Both the position numbers and the translations under genes were made by a program. The notes beneath the pieces were generated by a model. That model was not told the origin of the DNA, ran no database searches, and saw nothing but the letters and a program-made list of their open reading frames with translations. Source: Xanthomonas cucurbitae (GTDB lineage: Bacteria > Pseudomonadota > Gammaproteobacteria > Xanthomonadales > Xanthomonadaceae). From it: 64,000 nucleotides of DNA. Of the stretch, positions 58,761 through 64,000 are shown one piece after another (positions within the stretch are counted from its first letter, which is position 1; each line of letters starts with the position of its first letter). Location of the stretch: contig NZ_MDED01000010.1 in NCBI RefSeq assembly GCF_002939885.1, forward strand, positions 55,311 to 119,310, in the 5' to 3' direction.

Positions 58761-59615
58761 CTAGCTCAGCAAGGTGCCCAGGCGCTGCGCGGCCTGTTTT
58801 AGCGGCTCCAGCAGTTGCATCTGCATGGTCTGCAGGCTGACGCGGCCGGCCTGGGCGCCGATGTTCAACGCCGCGATCACCTCGCCGCGCAGGTTGCGCA
58901 CCGGCACCGCGATCGAGCGCAGGCCGATTTCCAGTTCCTGGTCGATCAGGCACATGCCCTCGCGGCGCGTGCGCGCCAGCACCTCCAGCAGCGCCGGAGC
59001 CTGGCTCACCGTGCGCTCGGTGCGCGGGCGCAGCGTGGTGCGTTCCAGATAGGCCTGCAGGGTGTCGGCAGGCAGCGCTGCCAGCAGCACCCGCCCCATG
59101 GAGGTGCAATAGGCCGGCAACCGGGTGCCCGGGCGTAGCCCGATGGACATGATGCGTACCGTTTCCGCGCGCGCCACGTACAGCAGGTCGTCGCCGTCCA
59201 GCACGCCCAGCGAGCAGGATTCCAGCACCTGATCGCGCAGACCATCCAGCACCGGCTGCGCGGCGGCGGTCATCGACGAGGACGCCACATATGCACCGCC
59301 CAGCCCGAGCACGCGCGGCAGCAGCACATAGCCGCGGCCCTGCTCGCCGACATAGCCCAGCGTGGTCAGCGTATGCAGCACTCGACGCACCGCGGCGCGC
59401 GAAATACCGGTTTCCAGGCTGATCTGCGACATCGTCACCTCGCGCGCATGCTGTGCGAACACGCTCAGCACCACCAGTCCACGTCCCAGCGAGGTCATGA
59501 AATCGGGATCGCCGCGGGCGGCGGCGATCTGCTGCATCAAGGCGTGTGGCAGGCCGCGTTCGCCACTGGCGGCGGTGGCGGGCGGGGCACGGCGGCGGGC
59601 AGGCGTGTCGGGCAT
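58761..59615 (-). CDS. pcaR: IclR-family regulator of the pca genes
   Basis: 284 residues. The N-terminal winged HTH (FMTSLGRGLVVLSVFAQHAREVTMSQISLETGISRAAVRRVLHTL, two halves) and C-terminal IclR effector domain (YCTSMGRVLLAALP, SIAVPVRNLRGEVIAALNI) are complete. Sequence type and position are those of PcaR/PcaU, which answer to protocatechuate or 3-oxoadipate. It is convergent with pcaC and probably acts at the twin PcaR-like boxes before pcaI. Confidence 0.9.
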   Translation of the reverse strand: MPDTPARRRAPPATAASGERGLPHALMQQIAAARGDPDFMTSLGRGLVVLSVFAQHAREVTMSQISLETGISRAAVRRVLHTLTTLGYVGEQGRGYVLLPRVLGLGGAYVASSSMTAAAQPVLDGLRDQVLESCSLGVLDGDDLLYVARAETVRIMSIGLRPGTRLPAYCTSMGRVLLAALPADTLQAYLERTTLRPRTERTVSQAPALLEVLARTRREGMCLIDQELEIGLRSIAVPVRNLRGEVIAALNIGAQAGRVSLQTMQMQLLEPLKQAAQRLGTLLS

Positions 59616-59760
59616 CGGGTCGCGGCTTGTGCAGGTTCGGACATGGTAAGCGCTCGCGGCAGCGTGCGCCGGCCGCGGTGGATGCGGTTGGCATGTAAAC
59701 GCTTCACCCAGGTTGCCGCATAATCGTCGCTGGCTTGTTCCGGATCGGTCCTTCTAGTCC

Positions 59761-60618
59761 ATGAAAACCCCCAAGGGTCTGCAGCCGCTGATCGACGACG
59801 GCGTGATCGACGTGGTGTTACGGCCACTGAAGAGCGGCAAGGAAGCGTCCGTCTACGTGGTCGGCGCAGGCTCGGACGTGCTGTGCGCCAAGGTCTACAA
59901 GGACATGGCGCAACGCAGTTTCCAGGCGCGCGTGCAGTACCAGGAAGGGCGCAAGGTGCGCGGCAGCCGCCAGGCGCGGGCGATGGGCAAGGCCACCAAG
60001 TTCGGCCGACGCGAAGCCGAAACCGCATGGAAGAACACCGAGGCCGATGCCCTCTACCAACTGGTGGATGCCGGCGTGCACGTGCCCAGACCGCGCGGCT
60101 ATTTCCATGGTGTGCTGTTGATGGATCTGGTTACCGACGCAGCCGGGCATAGCGCACCGCGCCTGGGCGAAGTGGACCTGGAGCCGGAGCAGGCACGCGC
60201 CTTCCACACCAGCCTGATCGGCGATGTGGTCAAGATGCTGTCGCTGGGCCTGGTGCACGGCGACCTCTCCGAATACAACGTGCTGGTGTCGCCGCAGGGT
60301 CCGGTGGTGATCGATTTCCCGCAGGTCGTCAGCGCCGCCGGCAACAACGCCGCGCGCGAGATGCTGCTGCGCGACGTGCACAACCTGCGCGATTGCCTGG
60401 GCCGCTTCGCGCCGGAACTGCTGGACACCCACTACGGCGAAGAGATGTGGGCGCTCTACGAAAAGGGCGAACTGCGCCCGGACAGCGCCTTGAGCGGGCG
60501 TTTCAGGTTCGATACCCGGCGCGCCGACGTGCGTGCCGTGCGCGCCTCGATCGAGGACGCACGCCAGGAAAACCTGATTCGCCAGCAAGGCCGCGAAGCC
60601 GCAGCGCAAGACGATTGA
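59761..60618 (+). CDS. RIO1-family atypical serine protein kinase
   Basis: 285 residues. N-lobe loop SGKEASVYVV with Lys in AKVYK, a family-specific flexible stretch (FQARVQYQEGRKVRGSRQ), catalytic loop LVHGDLSEYNVLV (Asp about 166) and metal-binding IDFPQVV. RIO kinases are best known from ribosome maturation in archaea and eukaryotes; bacterial copies are scattered and little studied. It stands alone between pcaR and a DUF2490 gene. Confidence 0.92.
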   Translation: MKTPKGLQPLIDDGVIDVVLRPLKSGKEASVYVVGAGSDVLCAKVYKDMAQRSFQARVQYQEGRKVRGSRQARAMGKATKFGRREAETAWKNTEADALYQLVDAGVHVPRPRGYFHGVLLMDLVTDAAGHSAPRLGEVDLEPEQARAFHTSLIGDVVKMLSLGLVHGDLSEYNVLVSPQGPVVIDFPQVVSAAGNNAAREMLLRDVHNLRDCLGRFAPELLDTHYGEEMWALYEKGELRPDSALSGRFRFDTRRADVRAVRASIEDARQENLIRQQGREAAAQDD

Positions 60619-60666
60619 CGGCGCTGCGCAGCCCTGCGCCAGCGCCCGCAAGACCGGGGCGCTGCA

Positions 60667-61377
60667 TCAGAAGTTGAAGCGGAACGTGGTCATCAACACA
60701 TGGTTTTCGCGGTCCACTGCCCGCGTGTTGACGAACTGGTTCAGATAGCCCACGTCGACGTTGGAAATGGCATTGAACTTCCAGTTGATGCCGACGAAGA
60801 CGCGATTCTGGTCGATACCGCGCCGAGCGCCCCATTGCGTCTGATCCAGATTGACGAACAGTTCGTTGAACAACACCCAGGACAGTTGCGGACTGAATCC
60901 GCTGGGCCGCGTGGCCCGGATCATCTGCCGCACCCGGTAACCTTCATCGGCGAAGTCTTCGCGATGACGTTGTTCCAGGCGCGTGCGGCTGGTGATGCTG
61001 ATGTTGGCGACCGGATCGAACTGATACTGAAACTGGCCCCACCAACGATTCTCGCGATTGGATGGCTGCCCGGCCGGATGGGTGATGATGGTGTCGTAAC
61101 CCATCCAGACGCTGGCCTTGGGGTTGAGTCGATAGAACAGCGCCGGACGCAGGATCAATTGATCGAACTGCTCGCCTTCCTCGCGCCAGCGTGGATGGAT
61201 ATCCATGCTCCAGTAGAGATTCTCCACCGGCAACTTGCCCTGGGCGTAGACACTCAACCAATACCGCCCGTCTTCCTCGGTATTGGCATGGGCAGGACAG
61301 ATACTTGCCAACGACAGGATCACGACGGGGCAGGCGAGTCGAAACGTGGTGGCCAGTAACGTGCTAACTGCGTTCAT
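60667..61377 (-). CDS. DUF2490 outer-membrane protein
   Basis: 236 residues. The signal peptide (about 1-32, ending CPAHANT) is followed by a beta-barrel-like series of amphipathic strands rich in Trp/Tyr/Arg (YWSMDIHPRWREEG, LRPALFYRLNPKASVWMGY, SITSRTRLEQRH, LSWVLFNELFVNL) and a terminal Phe (TTFRFNF). DUF2490 proteins are predicted small porin-like barrels of unknown role. ATG 61377 begins the signal peptide. Confidence 0.88.
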   Translation of the reverse strand: MNAVSTLLATTFRLACPVVILSLASICPAHANTEEDGRYWLSVYAQGKLPVENLYWSMDIHPRWREEGEQFDQLILRPALFYRLNPKASVWMGYDTIITHPAGQPSNRENRWWGQFQYQFDPVANISITSRTRLEQRHREDFADEGYRVRQMIRATRPSGFSPQLSWVLFNELFVNLDQTQWGARRGIDQNRVFVGINWKFNAISNVDVGYLNQFVNTRAVDRENHVLMTTFRFNF

Positions 61378-61622
61378 CTGAGGAAATGTGTCGTGGTTGG
61401 CAAAATCATAGCAACGTTTCTCGCCTGTCCAGCGACCGTCCAGTGACAATGGTGCGCCTTTGATCGCCTGATCTTCGCTAATCAGGACGGGCCATCGCTT
61501 CAAGCCGTCCGGGCATGCCGACGGTTCAGGCAATGCGCTGCTGCAAGCGCATGTGCCGGTGGTGGTCGTGCCTGCCTGCAGCCTGCGTTTGCGCAGCGCC
61601 CGGCGGCGGCACGCGGCAGGCG

Positions 61623-63527
61623 CTAGGCGACCTGGCTGCGCCGCGCGCGTTCCAGATGGACCAGCAGCAGCGAAATTGCCGCCGGTGTCATTCCGGCAAT
61701 GCGTTGCGCCTGACCAATATGGTGCGGACGCACGCGTTCGAGTTTCTGCTGCACCTCGATCGATAATCCGCGTACGCCGGCATAATCGAAATTCGGCGGG
61801 ATCGGCGTGTTCTCCTGGCGCAGCTGGCGCGCGATATCGTCGCGCTGGCGGTCCAGGTAGCCGGCGTACTTGACGCTGATTTCCACCTGTTCGGCCACTT
61901 GCGCATCGTCCACGCCCGGCCCCAGGGTCGGGACGCGCATCAGGCTGGCGTAGTTCAGCTCCGGGCGCTTGATGAGGTCCAGCACATTGGTCTCGCGGCT
62001 GAGCGACACGCCCAGGGTCTGGGTCACTTCGCGTCCCAGTGCATTGCCCGGCGTGGCCCATAGCGCGGACAGCCGCGCGCTTTCGCGCTGCACGGCCTCC
62101 TGCTTGGCCGAAAAGCGCGCCCAGCGTGCGTCATCGACCAGGCCCATGCGGCGGCCGACACTGGTCAGGCGCGCATCGGCATTGTCTTCGCGTAGCTGCA
62201 GCCGGTATTCGGCGCGGCTGGTGAACATGCGATACGGCTCGGTGGTGCCGTGGGTAATCAGATCGTCCACCAGCACGCCCAGGTAGGCTTCGTCGCGGCG
62301 CGGCGACCACGCCGGCAGCCCCTGCACATGCCGGGCGGCGTTGAGGCCGGCCAGCAGCCCTTGCGCGGCGGCTTCTTCGTAACCGGTGGTGCCGTTGATC
62401 TGGCCGGCGAAGAACAGCCCGCCCATTGCCTTGGTTTCCAGCGAGGCACGGAGCCCGCGCGGGTCGAAGAAGTCGTATTCGATGGCATAGCCGGGGCGGG
62501 TGATATGCGCCTGCGCAAACCCGTGAATCGAGCGCACCAGCGCCAGCTGCACATCGAACGGCAGCGAGGTGGAAATCCCGTTGGGATAGATCTCGGTCAC
62601 TTCCAGTCCTTCGGGTTCGACGAAGATCTGGTGGCTGGTCTTGTCGGCGAAACGCACCACCTTGTCTTCGATCGACGGGCAGTAGCGCGGGCCGATGCCT
62701 TCGATCTGCCCGGAATACAACGGCGAGCGATGCAGCGCCTGGCGAATGATGTCGTGGGTCTGCTCGGTAGTCTGGGTGATCCAGCAGCTGACCTGGCGCG
62801 GATGGTCGCCGACCTGGCCCATGAACGACAGTACCGGCAGCGGGTCGTCGCCCGGCTGCTCGACCATCACGCCGTAGTCCAGCGAGCGCCCGTCGATGCG
62901 CGGCGGGGTGCCGGTCTTGAGCCGGTCGATGGCGAACGGCCGTTCGCGCAGGCGCGCGGCCAGGGTGGTGGCCGGCGGGTCGCCCATGCGCCCGGCCGCG
63001 TATTGGGTTTGGCCGACATGGATCTTGCCGGCCAGGAAGGTGCCGGCAGTGAGCACCACGGCCGGGGCTTCGAAGCGCAGCCCGGTTTGGGTGATGACCC
63101 CGCGCACGCTATCGGCCTCGCTTGCGCCGTTGTGGGTGACCAGATCGTCCACCGCCGCCTGGAACACCGTCAGCTTGGGCTGCGCCTCGACCATGCGGCG
63201 GATCGCGTTGCGGTAGAGGTTGCGGTCGGCCTGGCAGCGGGTGGCGCGCACCGCCGGCCCCTTGGAGGCATTGAGCGTGCGCCACTGGATCCCGGCCAGG
63301 TCGGCCGCCCGCGCCATGGCGCCGCCCAGCGCATCGATCTCCTTGACCAGGTGCCCCTTGCCGATCCCACCGATGGCCGGATTGCAGCTCATCGCCCCCA
63401 CGGTCTCGATGTTGTGGGTCAGCAGCAGGGTGCGCGCACCGGCGCGTGCAGACGCCAGCGCCGCCTCGGTGCCGGCGTGGCCGCCACCGATCACGATGAC
63501 ATCGAAGCGATAGAAGGAGTCGGACAT
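61623..63527 (-). CDS. mnmG: tRNA uridine-5-carboxymethylaminomethyl modification enzyme
   Basis: 634 residues, full-length MnmG (GidA): [21 protein letters not shown] (FAD), [59 protein letters not shown] and the C-terminal tRNA/MnmE-binding helical part. With MnmE it makes cmnm5U34 in several tRNAs. It is not followed here by rsmG or parAB. ATG 63527 is chosen; the longer start at 63569 adds 14 unlikely residues. Confidence 0.97.
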   Translation of the reverse strand: MSDSFYRFDVIVIGGGHAGTEAALASARAGARTLLLTHNIETVGAMSCNPAIGGIGKGHLVKEIDALGGAMARAADLAGIQWRTLNASKGPAVRATRCQADRNLYRNAIRRMVEAQPKLTVFQAAVDDLVTHNGASEADSVRGVITQTGLRFEAPAVVLTAGTFLAGKIHVGQTQYAAGRMGDPPATTLAARLRERPFAIDRLKTGTPPRIDGRSLDYGVMVEQPGDDPLPVLSFMGQVGDHPRQVSCWITQTTEQTHDIIRQALHRSPLYSGQIEGIGPRYCPSIEDKVVRFADKTSHQIFVEPEGLEVTEIYPNGISTSLPFDVQLALVRSIHGFAQAHITRPGYAIEYDFFDPRGLRASLETKAMGGLFFAGQINGTTGYEEAAAQGLLAGLNAARHVQGLPAWSPRRDEAYLGVLVDDLITHGTTEPYRMFTSRAEYRLQLREDNADARLTSVGRRMGLVDDARWARFSAKQEAVQRESARLSALWATPGNALGREVTQTLGVSLSRETNVLDLIKRPELNYASLMRVPTLGPGVDDAQVAEQVEISVKYAGYLDRQRDDIARQLRQENTPIPPNFDYAGVRGLSIEVQQKLERVRPHHIGQAQRIAGMTPAAISLLLVHLERARRSQVA

Positions 63528-63606
63528 GGGCGTGGACTGGAAGCGGTAGGGAGGACAACGGCCAGGCAAGTATCGGCTGAAGCGGCAATGCGGTCACTTG
63601 TCCCGT

Positions 63607-63632
63607 AAATTTGTGATGTAAATCACAAATTT
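63607..63632. promoter_or_regulatory. Consensus CRP/Clp binding site
   Basis: Perfect inverted repeat with arms AAATTTGTGAT and ATCACAAATTT around GTAA. Its core is TGTGA-N6-TCACA, the exact CRP consensus, which the Xanthomonas CRP homologue Clp also uses. It lies 80 bp upstream of mnmG and about 30 bp upstream of a possible + strand transcript start. Confidence 0.7.
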
Positions 63633-63659
63633 CAATACTGGCACTCAAGTTGGCATGTT

Positions 63660-63798
63660 TCGTGCGGATATCCCTATCGCACCCGGCGTGGCATTGCGAC
63701 ATGGGCGCAAAGGCTGGAATTGGAACAGGGGCCAGCCGCGCGTGCGTCGGGGTCGCGTAAGGGTCGGTAGTCGGGGGACTGCCGACCCTTATTTTTTA
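63660..63798 (+). ncRNA. Candidate small RNA downstream of the Clp site
   Basis: The stretch between the Clp-type palindrome and a strong intrinsic terminator is about 140 nt, holds no credible coding frame and contains G/C-rich runs that could fold. The terminator stem (AAGGGTCGGTAGTC / GACTGCCGACCCTT, 63759-63790, one G-T pair) is followed by ATTTTTTATTT. The promoter is not certain. The transcript start near 63660 is a guess. Confidence 0.45.
63759..63798 (+). terminator. Strong intrinsic terminator
   Basis: 14-bp stem with one G-T pair, 4-base G loop, and a T-rich tail ATTTTTTATTT on the + strand. No protein-coding gene on the + strand precedes it within 5 kb of the same orientation other than a candidate sRNA. 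Confidence 0.8.
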
Positions 63799-63914
63799 TT
63801 TCTGGTTTTTTATTTCGGACCACTGGTTTCCAGGTCTCACGCCTTTCGATGGCTGCCGGCGCTGCATGGCCGGGCGGGGCCAATGCCACAACGCATAAAG
63901 CCCCGGCATGCCGC

Positions 63915-63948
63915 AATGCCAGTCAGTTAACGCTGATTGGCATTTTTC
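63915..63948 (+). terminator. Second intrinsic terminator-like hairpin
   Basis: Arms AATGCCAGTCAG (63915-63926) and CTGATTGGCATT (63933-63944), loop TTAACG, followed by TTTCG after the arm's own TT (five T in all). Between the two terminators (63800-63914) and from 63950 to the end I see no gene. It may end another short transcript or read-through RNA. Confidence 0.6.
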
Positions 63949-64000
63949 GTTGGGAACTTCGAAGCGCGGTTCTTGACGACTCTGGGGAAGCTTCGTTCGG

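Noticed and set aside
63638..63656. Sigma54-like promoter TGGCAC-N5-TTGGCA before the candidate sRNA
   Set aside because: The GG to GC spacing is one base too long for sigma54, so it is only a near match.
63655..63930. 91-codon frame across the mnmG upstream region
   Set aside because: It reads straight through a strong intrinsic terminator and has Arg/Gly-rich noise composition.

Overview
The window reads as chromosomal DNA of a Xanthomonas (Gammaproteobacteria, Lysobacterales). The evidence is high GC, the PobR/PobA and vanillate/protocatechuate gene set, a protein made of a Xanthomonas-type T4SS recognition domain (XVIPCD), a secreted S1 protease, a RIO1 kinase and several insertion sequences of families common in the genus. 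No tRNA, rRNA or CRISPR array was seen.

Layout. 1-9.3 kb: 3' part of an S9 peptidase, a LysR regulator, an inverted pair of REP-like hairpins, tatD, a small secreted protein, a sirtuin, an old-yellow-enzyme reductase, the XVIPCD-only protein and purU. 9.5-14.6 kb: a methionine block, metR and a divergent methylene-THF-reductase-like gene facing an operon of FMN reductase, DUF1852 and a core methionine synthase (MesD type). This is the recently described oxygen-dependent, folate-independent route to methionine. 14.6-18 kb: an OprP/O-type porin and a divergent QorB-like/HxlR pair with a perfect palindromic operator between them. 18.2-25.3 kb: a copper-handling block with a SCO1 lipoprotein, a PCu(A)C chaperone, a TonB receptor, two DUF2946 proteins, an exported Fe/Mn superoxide dismutase and a PepSY membrane protein. 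25.4-29.0 kb: two conserved small proteins, ilvD and a gamma-class carbonic anhydrase.

29.4-59.6 kb is dominated by plant-aromatic catabolism. It holds an aromatic-acid MFS importer, a MarR regulator, coniferyl alcohol dehydrogenase, an aromatic aldehyde dehydrogenase, pobR/pobA, vanA-vanR-vanB, and a complete protocatechuate branch of the beta-ketoadipate pathway (pcaIJF-HG-BDC plus an IclR regulator). Together these could take lignin-type alcohols, vanillate and 4-hydroxybenzoate to succinyl-CoA and acetyl-CoA. The block is interrupted by an HD-GYP c-di-GMP phosphodiesterase, by an IS graveyard (37.8-41.7 kb), by a secreted protease and by the glycerol regulon glpF-glpK / glpR-glpD. The graveyard holds IS630, IS3/IS407, IS30 and IS5 material around a gene that looks like a type III effector. 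59.7-64 kb: RIO1 kinase, a DUF2490 outer-membrane protein, mnmG, then an intergenic region with a consensus CRP/Clp site and two intrinsic terminators that suggests a small RNA.

Most unusual points: the MesD methionine locus with its FMN reductase; the stand-alone XVIPCD protein; the IS-flanked effector-like gene whose stop codon lies in an IS30 end; a 71-bp element whose end matches the IS630 end behind pobA, both elements supplying the host gene's stop codon; and the candidate Clp-controlled sRNA downstream of mnmG.
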